A stretch of 64,000 nt of DNA from Bacteroides sp. (GCA_014801535.1 JAAVEA010000011.1:58608-122607); one strand, 5' to 3'. Positions 8,985 through 17,313 are shown, numbered from the stretch's first letter. Made by a program: numbers and translations. The notes: generated by a model from the letters alone, not told the origin.

Positions 8985-9809
8985 ATGAATTGTATTGATA
9001 TGTTTTCACTTAAAGGTAAAGTAGCTCTTGTAACCGGAGGAGTTTATGGAATAGGATTTGCCATTGCCAAAGCTCTTCACGGAGCCGGAGCAAAGATTGT
9101 TTATAACTGCCATACACAAGAATCTATGCAAACCGGCATTGCCAATTATAAGGAAGCCGGTATCGAAGCCAAAGGGTATATGTGCGACGTTACGGATGAA
9201 GAAGCCGTAAAGCGGATGGTGAATGATATAGAGAACTCCATCGGTTCTATTGATATACTTGTAAATAATGCCGGTATAATCAAGCGTGTGCCGATGCATG
9301 AAATGGAAACCGACGATTTCCGCCAAGTGATCGACATTGATCTTGTGGCTCCCTTTATATGTGCAAAGGCTGTAATCCCCTCGATGATAAAGAAAGGACA
9401 CGGCAAGATTATAAACATCTGCTCCATGATGAGCGAACTCGGAAGGGAAACGGTTTCTGCATATGCCGCGGCCAAAGGCGGTCTCAAAATGCTTACCCGA
9501 AATATCTGTGCGGAATATGGAGGATATAATATACAATGTAACGGTATCGGTCCCGGATATATAGCAACACCCCAGACCGCTCCCCTTCGGGAACCTCAGC
9601 CGGATGGAAGCAGGCATCCTTTCGACCGGTTCATCATTGCCAAGACTCCGGCCGCACGGTGGGGCACACCCGAAGATCTCGCCGGCCCGGCGGTTTTCCT
9701 TGCCTCCGATGCTTCCAATTTTGTAAACGGACAGATACTGTATGTAGATGGAGGCATTCTGGCTTACATCGGAAAGACCGCCAATGATACCGATTCCATT
9801 TTAACGTAA
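8985..9809 (+). CDS. SDR oxidoreductase, gluconate 5-dehydrogenase-like
   Basis: 274 aa. Rossmann motif TGGVYGIG near residue 18, NNAGI around 92, catalytic Ser in CSMMSE and YAAAKGG (Tyr-x-x-x-Lys). The substrate-side string GPGYIATPQTAPLR and the tail ASNFVNGQILYVDGGILAYIG match Bacteroidales proteins annotated as gluconate 5-dehydrogenase, which interconverts 5-ketogluconate and gluconate with NAD(P)H. ATG at 8985 or 9000 are both possible. It is the last gene of the HxlR-EamA-SDR group. Confidence 0.82.
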   Translation: MNCIDMFSLKGKVALVTGGVYGIGFAIAKALHGAGAKIVYNCHTQESMQTGIANYKEAGIEAKGYMCDVTDEEAVKRMVNDIENSIGSIDILVNNAGIIKRVPMHEMETDDFRQVIDIDLVAPFICAKAVIPSMIKKGHGKIINICSMMSELGRETVSAYAAAKGGLKMLTRNICAEYGGYNIQCNGIGPGYIATPQTAPLREPQPDGSRHPFDRFIIAKTPAARWGTPEDLAGPAVFLASDASNFVNGQILYVDGGILAYIGKTANDTDSILT

Positions 9810-9858
9810 CAGGCAATATAGCCTTATACCCTCGGTCTTAATCTATACTATTTTATAT

Positions 9859-9901
9859 AATTTGCGCTAATCATCTCTCATTAAGATAATTAGCGCAAAT
9901 T
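9859..9901 (-). terminator. Hairpin next to attL; probable original tRNA-Ser terminator
   Basis: AATTTGCGCTAATCATCT (9859-9876) pairs with 9884-9901 over 18 bp with one mismatch and a 7-nt loop. It ends 1 bp before the left att core. Before phage insertion it would have lain directly downstream of the leftward tRNA-Ser gene, so it was probably that gene's terminator. It may also end the SDR transcript. Confidence 0.65.
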
Positions 9902-9902
9902 C

Positions 9903-9918
9903 TGCGGAAAGACAGGGA
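9903..9918. repeat. attL core (16 bp)
   Basis: TGCGGAAAGACAGGGA, identical to 44515-44530. It carries the last 14 bases of the tRNA-Ser 3' end, as expected for the displaced tRNA fragment at the far end of a tRNA-integrated phage. Confidence 0.9.
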
Positions 9919-10003
9919 AAAATTTCATCTCTTTGCTATGACAATTCGATTTGGTTACTAATGAATTAGATTTATTTTTTACTTAATTTATATTGATCGA
10001 AGT

Positions 10004-10393
10004 CTATATCATGTCTATCGATTCAGACAATCCCGCCTGTCGCAATAGAATCTTTATAAGACGCTCCTTTTCTTCGATTATGCGTTCTTTATCTTTTAGA
10101 ACCTGTTCAATGCTTTCCAAATTTGATCCAACATTTACAGTCGCATCTCCGGTTACCGACTGATTGTTAATCTCCCCTATCGTATATTTCTCACTGGTCC
10201 AATCATCGAAAAAATAACCAGGAGATACGCCAATCGCAAAACATATTTTTTCTAAAGTTGCCGGATCAAAAGTTTCTTTATTCATTAATTGAGAAAAGTA
10301 TGCAGGGCTAAGTCCTATTTTCTCAGCTATCTCCTTTTTTACCAGTCGCTTCTCTTCAATAATTCTATATATTGTCCTGCCAAAATTCTTCAT
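10004..10393 (-). CDS. Phage repressor-like XRE/HTH protein
   Basis: 129 aa. N-terminal HTH_3 domain (about 5-65): GRTIYRIIEEKRLVKKEIAEKIGLSPAYFSQLMNKE, then ATLEKICFAIGVSPGYFF. A short middle segment (NNQSVTGDATVNVG) joins a C-terminal coiled coil (LESIEQVLKDKERIIEEKERLIKILL) that would allow dimerisation. No peptidase motif is seen, so it is not a LexA/cI-type self-cleaving repressor. It is the only leftward gene at this end and is divergent from the early genes, the standard position of a lysogeny repressor. Confidence 0.82.
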   Translation of the reverse strand: MKNFGRTIYRIIEEKRLVKKEIAEKIGLSPAYFSQLMNKETFDPATLEKICFAIGVSPGYFFDDWTSEKYTIGEINNQSVTGDATVNVGSNLESIEQVLKDKERIIEEKERLIKILLRQAGLSESIDMI

Positions 10394-10406
10394 TGCAATG
10401 TTAATA

Positions 10407-10460
10407 TTAGTTAATTATAATGTAGTTAACGCTATATTAATTTAGTTTTTACTAACTTTG
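10407..10460. promoter_or_regulatory. Candidate repressor operators and rightward early promoter
   Basis: Three related sites lie between the divergent repressor and early genes: TTAGTTAA at 10407-10414, GTAGTTAAC at 10422-10430, and the dyad TTAGT-N4-ACTAA at 10442-10455. The last overlaps TAACTTTG (10453-10460), an exact TAnnTTTG -7 box facing the early genes. A repressor bound there would block rightward transcription. Confidence 0.55.
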
Positions 10461-10497
10461 TCTATGTAAATATAACATTTAATTTCCAATTATAAAA

Positions 10498-10725
10498 ATG
10501 GCTATTAAAGGAAATACACGATATGCAAATAATCTTATTCTCATCTCTTATCTTGATTCTCTCGAATCTCCAAAGAGAAGAGCCATGTCAATACTTATAA
10601 GGGATGCATGCATGATTCCATATTATAAATACACTAATTGGATAAAGTGTAAGACTGCGTTAGAACCACTCTACTGTAAGAAAATAGAAGAGGTTACCGG
10701 TAAGAAAATGTTTAACCTCATTTGA
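10498..10725 (+). CDS. Small Cro-like DNA-binding protein (putative)
   Basis: 75 aa. The C-terminal half, IPYYKYTNWIKCKTALEPLYCKKIEEVTGKKMF, has the spacing of small phage HTH proteins (helix, Tyr/Trp-x-Trp turn, then I-E-x-x-x-G-K-x-h-F). First gene rightward from the presumed operator, where Cro-like regulators sit. Cys residues at about 37, 50 and 59 are unusual for such a small protein. It is 11 bp ahead of the primase gene. The assignment is by pattern and position only. Confidence 0.5.
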   Translation: MAIKGNTRYANNLILISYLDSLESPKRRAMSILIRDACMIPYYKYTNWIKCKTALEPLYCKKIEEVTGKKMFNLI

Positions 10726-10736
10726 TTTAATTCCCT

Positions 10737-13700
10737 ATGTCTTATTATTTAAAATCTGATATCGATAAGGTTAAAAATGTGGCCAGACTCGAAGACTTCG
10801 TGCCGGGCGATATTAAGAGAGTTTCTAACCGACTGATGGGAAAATGCCCCGAATGTGGAGCTGACAAGTTGCAGATCACTGACAACTCCAAATATTGCAA
10901 CATACATTGCTTCAAGTGCGGATTCTCAAAGTCGGGAGTGTTTAACGTGGTTCAATACTTCGAGAATATCGACTTCCCTCAGTCCGTTAAGTTCGTGGCC
11001 GACCGATACTCTATCCAAATCGAAACGGAACAAGAGCATCGCAAGCGGCTCATGAAGGACAAGGAGGTATCCATGGAAGATTCCTTCTGTATGCAGCAGC
11101 TCAGAGGTTCCGGGCTTACGCTTGAGGATGTCACAGCCAAGGTGCGCACTCCGGACGGTAAGGACTGGATGTATGTGCAGACTTTCCGCCGGGGTACGAT
11201 GGATCCGTATGGCAAAACATCTTCTGATGAGGATGATATGCTGATATATTATTACAACCTTTACGGTTCCCCTATGAAGGTTGCGACTCGTGGAGCTGCC
11301 GGAGGTCTGCGCGATTATGTCCGCGTCAGGTGGGCTCTCCCGGAAGCTCACAAGAACAAGGAGGGAAAGCCGGCGAAGTATGGAACTATCAGAGGCGCCA
11401 CCGCAAGATTCTATTTCCCCGGGAAAATTCTTGAGGCATTCGCTGAAAAAACCGAGATCCCTACCCTAATTATTCAGGAGGGCGAGAAAAAGGCGGAGAA
11501 GGCATGCAAACACGGTGTCTGGTCTATCGGCATCCAAGGAATATACAACATCGGAAATAAGGAGGAGGGTCTTATCTCGGATCTTCAGTATCTCGTCAAG
11601 GATTGCAAGATAAAAAGGATCGTGCTCATGTTTGATTCCGACTGGAACGATCTCTCATGCAATATTCAGCCAGGAGACGCTATCGATATGCGCCCAGGAT
11701 CTTTCGCCCGGGCTGCAATCAAATTCCGGGATTATGTCGGGACTCTCAATTATGCAGGACTTAATGTTGATATTTACTTCGGACATATCAACGACAACGA
11801 AGCCGGGAATAAAGGGATCGATGATCTCCTCTGCAATACCCTCAGAGGGAAGGAGGAGCTTCTTGCCGAAGATATTTACAATACCATGGGATCGGTGCAG
11901 GGTGTAGGGGAATATGTGTCCATACACAAGATATCGGTTCTCTCGGATATCCAGATAATGAATTTCTGGGATCTCCGCGATAAGGACAAGTTCTTCAGAA
12001 TTCATGCCGACAGGCTGAAGGATCTCGACCGCGTGATGTTCGGCCGGGTGCTTTACGTCAAGAACGATAAGGGGATTTTCGAGAAATCAACGATGGCCGG
12101 ATGCGAGAAGGATTTCTGGCACGTCTCCTACAATGACAAAAACAAAAAGGAAGTGGAGTTCTATGCCATGGACGCGGTCTCTTTCGTCGGTGCTAACGGT
12201 TTCGCAAGGGTGATGGCTCCGGAGCTCGGCGAAAATAAATTCGGTTTCGCCCGTATCGAGAAGGGGATTGCAAGAATGGTAGCCGATTTTGAAATCCGCG
12301 ATTTCGTCTGGGATTTCATCTGCATGAACTGTAAGGATAAGGATGTGCTCTATTATATCTTCGACCGCCTCGGATCCCTGATGGGTCTCGATAAGCTCGA
12401 GCGCATGAAGAAAACGAAGATTGTTGAATTCTATGATCCCGACTCTCAGAACATGTATTACATGAACGGACAGGTCCGTATAACATCAGAGAATATCGAG
12501 CACGGCCCCATGTCGCAGATTATATGGGAATCAAACCGGATAGGACGCGACTTCAAGAGGATCCCGATTTTCAAAAGTATAGATCGTTTCGATAACGACC
12601 GTTTCAGGGTAGTCTCGACAAAAGAGGGCGACAGCTGCGAGTTCCTGCAGTTCCTGATAAACACCTCTAACTTCTGGAGGGATAAGCAGCCGGAGGAACT
12701 CACGCAGGAGGAGAAGGATATAATCTACCGCAATCTCGTAAACAAGATCACGGCTATCGGCTATCTCCTGACTGACTACCGTTTCACCACCGAGGAGAAG
12801 GCGATAATCGCCATGGACGGCAAGATGTCGGAGGTCGGCAAGTCTAACGGACGCTCAGGAAAATCACTTATCGGAAGGGCTATCTACAATATGACCGAAC
12901 AGGCGTTCATCGATGGGAAGGCTCTTTCCGGTTCGGATGAATATATGTTCTCAGACGTTACCCCGAGAACGCGCAATATATTCTTCGACGATGTTAAGCC
13001 TCACTTCAATTTCACAAGGCTCTTCTCTGCTCTGACCGGGCCGCTTATGGTCAATCCAAAGACGATGGCCCGGTTCAAGATCGATTACGAGAATGTGCCC
13101 AAAATGTATGTCACCACCAACCATGCGATTGACGATGACTCGAATTCGGCAAAGGATCGAATGGTGATGATGATCTTCTCCGACTGGTACTCTATCGACT
13201 ATAAGCCGATTCAGGAATTCGGGCATCCATTCTTCTCCGGTTGGGATGACACACAGTGGAATCTCTTTGATAATCTAATGGCGGAGTGCGTCATGTATTA
13301 TCTCCGTTCCCGGGAACTCGGTTGGACTGATCCCGGATGCGGTGTGGTTCACCCGCCGGAATCGAGCGCGGAACTCCGCCAGCTCCGCCAGAAGATGGGC
13401 GAGGTATTCCTTCAGTGGGCGGAACTCTATTATGGCGAGGATTCCGGACATCTCAACGAACGAATTAATGTAAACAATATATATTCCAATTTCTGCGAGG
13501 ATTGTCCGGGACAGCAGAAGTTTGTCTCCAAGCATTCTTTCCGGGAGAAAATACAGGCGTTCTGCAAGTTTGCAGGACTCCATTTCAATCCTCATAAGAA
13601 ACACAAGGAGACAAAGGATTCTTTCTCTCAGTGGCGGCAGGTCAACAGATCCGGTATTTTTATCGGCGAACGCGACAGTTCCGGAGGAGTGATCTATTTC

Positions 13701-13742
13701 ACTGTGGCCAATGATGATTTCGCTTTGAAAACATGTTTGTAA
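10737..13742 (+). CDS. Phage DNA primase-helicase (zinc/TOPRIM primase plus SF3-type helicase)
   Basis: 1001 aa. The N-terminus has a CHC2-like zinc ribbon, CPECG ... CNIHCFKCG (about 38-62). A TOPRIM-like region follows: IIQEGEKKAEKAC (about 245) and IVLMFDSDWND (about 297). The C-terminal half is an AAA+/SF3 helicase with Walker A GRSGKSLIG (about 705), NIFFDDV as Walker B (about 745) and the sensor region MYVTTNHAI (about 787). Such fusions prime and unwind phage DNA at the origin. It lies in the early operon and is followed, after two small genes, by a dyad-rich non-coding zone that may be its origin. Confidence 0.85.
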   Translation: MSYYLKSDIDKVKNVARLEDFVPGDIKRVSNRLMGKCPECGADKLQITDNSKYCNIHCFKCGFSKSGVFNVVQYFENIDFPQSVKFVADRYSIQIETEQEHRKRLMKDKEVSMEDSFCMQQLRGSGLTLEDVTAKVRTPDGKDWMYVQTFRRGTMDPYGKTSSDEDDMLIYYYNLYGSPMKVATRGAAGGLRDYVRVRWALPEAHKNKEGKPAKYGTIRGATARFYFPGKILEAFAEKTEIPTLIIQEGEKKAEKACKHGVWSIGIQGIYNIGNKEEGLISDLQYLVKDCKIKRIVLMFDSDWNDLSCNIQPGDAIDMRPGSFARAAIKFRDYVGTLNYAGLNVDIYFGHINDNEAGNKGIDDLLCNTLRGKEELLAEDIYNTMGSVQGVGEYVSIHKISVLSDIQIMNFWDLRDKDKFFRIHADRLKDLDRVMFGRVLYVKNDKGIFEKSTMAGCEKDFWHVSYNDKNKKEVEFYAMDAVSFVGANGFARVMAPELGENKFGFARIEKGIARMVADFEIRDFVWDFICMNCKDKDVLYYIFDRLGSLMGLDKLERMKKTKIVEFYDPDSQNMYYMNGQVRITSENIEHGPMSQIIWESNRIGRDFKRIPIFKSIDRFDNDRFRVVSTKEGDSCEFLQFLINTSNFWRDKQPEELTQEEKDIIYRNLVNKITAIGYLLTDYRFTTEEKAIIAMDGKMSEVGKSNGRSGKSLIGRAIYNMTEQAFIDGKALSGSDEYMFSDVTPRTRNIFFDDVKPHFNFTRLFSALTGPLMVNPKTMARFKIDYENVPKMYVTTNHAIDDDSNSAKDRMVMMIFSDWYSIDYKPIQEFGHPFFSGWDDTQWNLFDNLMAECVMYYLRSRELGWTDPGCGVVHPPESSAELRQLRQKMGEVFLQWAELYYGEDSGHLNERINVNNIYSNFCEDCPGQQKFVSKHSFREKIQAFCKFAGLHFNPHKKHKETKDSFSQWRQVNRSGIFIGERDSSGGVIYFTVANDDFALKTCL

Positions 13743-13761
13743 AACTTTAATATGATTGATT

Positions 13762-14007
13762 ATGGAACAAGAATTTTTTGACTCGGCTCAACTGAAAGCC
13801 CATCAGGTTCTATTGGACCTTAGAAGGGATGGCGTTGCTTTGGGTGAGTTATCGATGATTGCAATGTTTATTGCTTTAAACGCGACTTTCAATCTTGCCA
13901 AATTACGAAATGAAAGCATACTTGTTGCTGCGAAAGAATTCACAAAAGCCTTTGAGGCTTTTGCAAGGCATGCAGATTCCGGTAATATTTTAGATATTAA
14001 AATTTAA
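13762..14007 (+). CDS. Small phage protein, unknown
   Basis: 81 aa from the ATG at 13762 (a TTG six bases upstream, at 13756, is also in frame). All-helical and soluble: LKAHQVLLDLRRDGVALGELSMIAMFIALNATFNLAKLR. No motif recognised. It lies between the primase-helicase (19 bp upstream) and another small gene (4 bp downstream), so it belongs to the replication operon. Confidence 0.6.
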   Translation: MEQEFFDSAQLKAHQVLLDLRRDGVALGELSMIAMFIALNATFNLAKLRNESILVAAKEFTKAFEAFARHADSGNILDIKI

Positions 14008-14011
14008 TCTC

Positions 14012-14365
14012 ATGCCACACATCAGGAATCCTTTTGAGTCACTTCGCATCCCCGGCATCGTCGGCAAGGTGGCCTCAACCTACAACCCAAGGACTATCTG
14101 CCAGCGTGGCGGCGACTCGGTCTCCGTTATCGAGGCTGAGATTGCCCCCGGCAAATATGGCTTCGGGTACTGCGTGATATTCAACGGATCGAAACGCCAG
14201 CTCATACCGGGAGAAGGCCAGGGATGGTTCCGGTCAGCAAACGACGCCCTGCTATATGCTCTCGGATACGTCAGGGTACGTTCGGAGAACCTCCCTCCTG
14301 ACTTCATTTACTCTATCGACGTGGCTATCTCGAAGCTCCGGAACATACCGCTCTTCGACCTCTGA
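14012..14365 (+). CDS. Small phage protein, unknown
   Basis: 117 aa, basic. It contains a beta-rich middle (VIEAEIAPGKYGFGYCVIFNGSKRQLIPGEGQGWF) and a helical C-terminus. No family recognised. Last gene of the early operon, ending 22 bp before the hairpin terminator at 14388-14428. Confidence 0.65.
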   Translation: MPHIRNPFESLRIPGIVGKVASTYNPRTICQRGGDSVSVIEAEIAPGKYGFGYCVIFNGSKRQLIPGEGQGWFRSANDALLYALGYVRVRSENLPPDFIYSIDVAISKLRNIPLFDL

Positions 14366-14387
14366 TCATACCTGTATTCTTTCTTTT

Positions 14388-14428
14388 GCCGGTGATGGTG
14401 GCTCCCGCTGCTGTCGCCGGCTTTTTTT
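14388..14428 (+). terminator. Rho-independent-like terminator of the early operon
   Basis: GCCGG (14388-14392) pairs with CCGGC (14417-14421), followed by seven T. The loop is long and can form inner pairs. It ends the replication genes. Confidence 0.7.
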
Positions 14429-14437
14429 AGATACCGG

Positions 14438-14471
14438 TCTTCAGGTATTTTTCGAGCTATCTTCAGGTATT
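14438..14471. repeat. 12-bp direct repeat, 22-bp period
   Basis: TCTTCAGGTATT at 14438-14449 and 14460-14471. Two copies on the same face of the helix suggest a protein-binding site just after the early terminator. Confidence 0.65.
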
Positions 14472-14495
14472 CTTAAAAAAAACCATCGATACAAC

Positions 14496-14512
14496 CCCTT
14501 TTATTAAAAGGG
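14496..14512. repeat. 17-bp palindrome
   Basis: CCCTTTTA-T-TAAAAGGG, perfect apart from the single central base. An operator or replication site is possible. Confidence 0.65.
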
Positions 14513-14669
14513 TAAATATCCCTAATTTACATGCAAAGTTAGCTATTTCCTTCAATATTTCAAAGAAATTTAATCGCTAACTTATTGATTTTTTTCACCT
14601 TACGATTTTTCATCCAGTCTCCCGCTCCCCCGTTCCCCCTTTAATTTAATATATCGGAACTGTGCAGTT

Positions 14670-14724
14670 GTGCGCCAGATCCGGGAAACAGCGGATCCGG
14701 AGGAAATTTCAAATTTTGGCGCAC
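14670..14724. repeat. Nested inverted repeats GTGCGCCA/TGGCGCAC
   Basis: GTGCGCCA (14670-14677) pairs with TGGCGCAC (14717-14724). Inside it GATCCG (14678-14683) pairs with CGGATC (14692-14697). The TTGTGCGC half-site reappears at 14931-14938. Confidence 0.65.
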
Positions 14725-14774
14725 AGTTTTCTATATCCATTTATTTGTATATTTATTCTTTTTTAAATTTTTCT

Positions 14775-14986
14775 TCCTTACGCGTAAGGAGACAAACCGC
14801 TGTACAATTGTACGGAACGGAATTTACATTTGTAAATCAACACATTACACCGTACAATTTTTATTTTTAAAATTGTACGGTGCCTGTTCGTACTGTACGG
14901 TTGTACGCCGTACAATTTTCCGAACAGCAATTGTGCGCTCCAAAATATTGTAAAACAATGATTTGCGCGATTCCGTACAATTGTAC
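14775..14986. repeat. Array of GTACAATT dyads, candidate phage replication origin or control site
   Basis: Perfect palindromes: TCCTTACGCGTAAGGA (14775-14790), GTACAATTGTAC at 14802-14813 and again at 14975-14986, ATTTACA-TT-TGTAAAT (14822-14837), and TTGTACG-C-CGTACAA (14901-14915). A 14-bp hairpin pairs 14848-14861 with 14869-14882 (arm CACCGTACAATTTT). The octamer GTACAATT or its complement occurs seven times. The arms CTGTTCG/CGAACAG (14884 and 14921) enclose one dyad. Repeated short sites with strong symmetry next to a primase-helicase operon fit iterons of a phage origin. Confidence 0.6.
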
Positions 14987-15118
14987 AACTACATACGCAC
15001 CCGGTAGAGCGATAAAATATAAAAAACATAGCCCCCTTGCATGGGTCAGTCTTTTTGCAAAATATATTGTCTATTGATTTTTATATCAACTCTTTATGAA
15101 ATTTTGCAGAAGATTTAT

Positions 15119-15126
15119 TATATTTG
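15119..15126 (+). promoter_or_regulatory. -7 box (TATATTTG) ahead of the 15174 gene
   Basis: Exact TAnnTTTG match 47 bp before the ATG at 15174. No clear -33 element. Confidence 0.4.
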
Positions 15127-15173
15127 TGTTACAATTTCGATCAGTCATATATAACTCCTAATATCATTGTTTA

Positions 15174-15683
15174 ATGCCACAGATTACTCTCTCTATACCC
15201 TGCGACCAATACCTTGCGCAATGGTACATCCACGACACCGGAGGCGCTTCCCCTGTAAAACTCCGTAAGAACTCCCCCGAACAGCACCTCCTGAGATGTA
15301 TCCTCTCATCTAAGAATACCGCTCAGGTGCCGGATCTTAACATCAGACCGGAAGGATCTTCTCTCGAAATAATAATCCCATACTTCAAAGGGATGCCTCC
15401 CGAAATCTACAATCGACTCTCCGAGCGAGGTCAGAAGGTTTTCATCGATACGCTCCGCAAACGTTTCGATCTTCAGCTCTTTCAGGATCTCGCTCCGGTT
15501 CTTAACGCAGTGGAGCGTCGGGACGAGCTTATCTGGGCGTGGATGGAAGCTCACGGTATCGAGCCGGAGGAGAAGAACTGGTTCGCCGTCGAAAAACGAC
15601 TCAAGCGCATGATCGACCGCCTCAATACCAAAATCCGTGTCCGCAATTACCGCGCCCTGAAAAAATCACAAAAAAATATGTGA
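15174..15683 (+). CDS. Phage protein, unknown (basic, helical C-terminus)
   Basis: 169 aa. The N-terminal part is beta-like (ITLSIPCDQYLAQWYIHDTGG, SSLEIIIPYFKG). The C-terminal 90 residues are helical and strongly basic (DRLNTKIRVRNYRALKKSQKN) with LSERGQKVFIDTLRKRFDLQLFQ. It could be a DNA-binding late regulator, since it is first after the dyad zone and precedes the late genes, but no family is recognised. Confidence 0.6.
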   Translation: MPQITLSIPCDQYLAQWYIHDTGGASPVKLRKNSPEQHLLRCILSSKNTAQVPDLNIRPEGSSLEIIIPYFKGMPPEIYNRLSERGQKVFIDTLRKRFDLQLFQDLAPVLNAVERRDELIWAWMEAHGIEPEEKNWFAVEKRLKRMIDRLNTKIRVRNYRALKKSQKNM

Positions 15684-15731
15684 TTTCAGATACATTTTTT
15701 TAACCATGTAACGCTTGTAACATTTCTAAAA

Positions 15732-16166
15732 ATGGAACAGATATCTATCCCGGGGCTGCGTCGGGTGGCAGCCATCTCTTTTGAAGCTCTCCCTCAGGAT
15801 ATCCGCAGAATGAGGATCTCAGGAATGACAGCCCACGTGGCTGCCGTTCCTCTGATGATGGATATTTTCGGCGACTCGCTGATCGAATGGTCAATCGATG
15901 CCGAGCAGAAAAGATCCTGCTCCCTCTCATTCTCCTCTTTAAGGACTTTACCGAACGGCTTTAATGCCTTCATCGCAGAGGACCGGATGGGCCACCGCTG
16001 GCTGATCGGTGCAGCCGAACCCCCATTTCCTAAGGTCACGGCCAACGCATCTTCCGGAAAGGACTCCTCGGATAAAAGGGCTATCGACTATAAGATAGAA
16101 TGGGAAGGAACGCCGATCGTATGCAATTTTTTATTCCCTAACGAACCGGCCATGCAGTTGATCTGA
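15732..16166 (+). CDS. Phage protein, unknown
   Basis: 144 aa, mixed alpha/beta, no signal or membrane segment. Motifs such as KRAIDYKIEWEGTPIVCNFLF suggest a structural or accessory protein, but I recognise no family. It ends 24 bp before a hairpin (16191-16216), so it seems cotranscribed with the 15174 gene and separated from the head genes. Confidence 0.6.
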   Translation: MEQISIPGLRRVAAISFEALPQDIRRMRISGMTAHVAAVPLMMDIFGDSLIEWSIDAEQKRSCSLSFSSLRTLPNGFNAFIAEDRMGHRWLIGAAEPPFPKVTANASSGKDSSDKRAIDYKIEWEGTPIVCNFLFPNEPAMQLI

Positions 16167-16190
16167 GCCTGTTTATTTTGTTGTTTTAAT

Positions 16191-16216
16191 GGGAGGGTGC
16201 CATTGGTTACCCTCCC
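16191..16216 (+). terminator. Hairpin terminator
   Basis: GGGAGGGT (16191-16198) pairs with ACCCTCCC (16209-16216), with inner CCA/TGG pairing. It is followed by TATTGTCTTTT, a weak T tract. Confidence 0.65.
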
Positions 16217-16247
16217 TATTGTCTTTTATATTCAGATATTCCGGTGA

Positions 16248-16255
16248 TATTTTTG
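16248..16255 (+). promoter_or_regulatory. -7 box (TATTTTTG), possible late promoter
   Basis: Exact TAnnTTTG match 35 bp before the head protease start and just after a terminator, so it probably starts the head-gene transcript. Confidence 0.5.
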
Positions 16256-16290
16256 CACTGTTCTTCCTCAATCACTACTACTACTGACCA

Positions 16291-17313
16291 ATGGAATATC
16301 ATCTTAGACTCAAAGGATTCGTCGGCGACTGGGATTTCGATGCCGACTATACTCAATACATTCTCGACAAATACAAGGGACAGCCTGTAAATGTCATCAT
16401 CGACTCTCTCGGTGGCCGCGTTTACACCGCCCTCTCAATCTCCGCGGCCTTCAAGGTTCACGGAGATGTACATGTGCATTATGTCGCTGCAAACGCTTCA
16501 GCAGCCACTATCGCTTCGCTCGGCGCAAAACATGTCTCGATCGATTCCGACGGATGGTATCTCGTTCATAAATGCTCCTCTTTCTTCTTCGACTTCGCGC
16601 AGCTCAACGCTGATGAACTCGATAAGCGCATCGAGGATCTACAGAAACAGAAGGATCAGCTCGACCGTATAGATAAACTCGTGGCTGCCGCATACGCCCG
16701 CCGCTGCAAGAAATCTCCGGAGGAAATGCTGAAGCTCATGGAGGGATCCCCATGGTTATCCGCGCAGGAGGCTCTCGAATGGGGCTTCGTCGATGAGATC
16801 ACGGACTTTGACGACGACCCGGCGCCGGTTATCGATTCGGTTACCGCCGCCTACTGTGCGCAAAACGGCATCGCGCTTCCTGACGCGCTCAAGGCTGCCG
16901 TCGAGGAATCCGCCGAGGAGTCCCTCCTGAGTAGGATAGTGGCATCCGTTAAATCCGCTTTTCATTCTAACAAAAATATTTCTATGGACAAAAACCAACC
17001 CAACGATCCCGACAACAAACAGCTTCCGGAAAACAAAACGTCAGCGGGACTCCCGCCCTCCGAACAGCAGCCGGAAAACAATGAGTCTGCCAAACCTGAA
17101 GAGCCTACTGACAAGGCAGATCAGCAGCACACTATCGACGCTCTTCAGGAGCAGGTCAAGGAGCTCAAACGTCAGAACTCGGAGCTTCAGGCCAAACTCG
17201 ACAAAGCCCCGGCTGACTCCCACAAGCAGATTGTCGAGGAGAAACAGCAGAGAAAATCCTTCTCTACAAACCTCTCGAAATCAGCTCGCGATCTTCTCGA
17301 CTCCATATCATAA
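16291..17313 (+). CDS. ClpP-type prohead protease with C-terminal scaffold domain
   Basis: 340 aa. Residues about 1-185 are a ClpP/SppA-like head maturation protease: VNVIIDSLGGRVYTALSI, nucleophile Ser in ANASAATIASLGA (about 71), and His in GWYLVHKCSS (about 92). Residues about 230-340 are low complexity plus a coiled coil (TIDALQEQVKELKRQNSELQAKL), as in capsid scaffolds. The capsid gene follows 96 bp downstream. The protease would cleave scaffold and capsid precursors during head assembly. An internal start at 16984 may give scaffold alone. Confidence 0.85.
   Translation: MEYHLRLKGFVGDWDFDADYTQYILDKYKGQPVNVIIDSLGGRVYTALSISAAFKVHGDVHVHYVAANASAATIASLGAKHVSIDSDGWYLVHKCSSFFFDFAQLNADELDKRIEDLQKQKDQLDRIDKLVAAAYARRCKKSPEEMLKLMEGSPWLSAQEALEWGFVDEITDFDDDPAPVIDSVTAAYCAQNGIALPDALKAAVEESAEESLLSRIVASVKSAFHSNKNISMDKNQPNDPDNKQLPENKTSAGLPPSEQQPENNESAKPEEPTDKADQQHTIDALQEQVKELKRQNSELQAKLDKAPADSHKQIVEEKQQRKSFSTNLSKSARDLLDSIS
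16984..17313 (+). CDS. Possible nested scaffold protein (internal start in the protease gene)
   Basis: In-frame ATG at codon 232 of the protease gene gives 109 aa, MDKNQPNDPDNKQ to the end, containing only the linker and coiled coil. The bases just upstream (16957-16983, TTTTCATTCTAACAAAAATA then TTTCT) are AT-rich, unlike the GC-rich coding around them, and look like a Bacteroidetes translation leader. This matches the lambda C/Nu3 arrangement. Confidence 0.5.
   Translation: MDKNQPNDPDNKQLPENKTSAGLPPSEQQPENNESAKPEEPTDKADQQHTIDALQEQVKELKRQNSELQAKLDKAPADSHKQIVEEKQQRKSFSTNLSKSARDLLDSIS
17044..17056. repeat. Dispersed palindrome copy 1 (GCGGGACTCCCGC)
   Basis: Within the scaffold coding region, 60 bp after the internal ATG; it encodes SAGLP in the linker. 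See the copies at 21721, 23086, 25413, 27162 and 31263. Confidence 0.7.

Larger units (their letters stand above)
14366..15173. other. 808-bp non-coding zone of the prophage: terminator, palindromes, candidate origin
   Basis: No convincing gene. In order: terminator (14388-14428), direct 12-bp repeats (14438 and 14460), a 17-bp palindrome (14496-14512), an 8-bp inverted pair AAGTTAGC/GCTAACTT (14536-14583), nested inverted repeats around 14670-14724, an array of GTACAATT dyads (14775-14986), and a -7 box (15119-15126). Short frames inside it have no family resemblance. Confidence 0.75.

Noticed and set aside
14670..15077. Several 60-85-aa frames in the dyad-rich zone
   Set aside because: They are made of the palindromes, lack motifs and occur on both strands equally.
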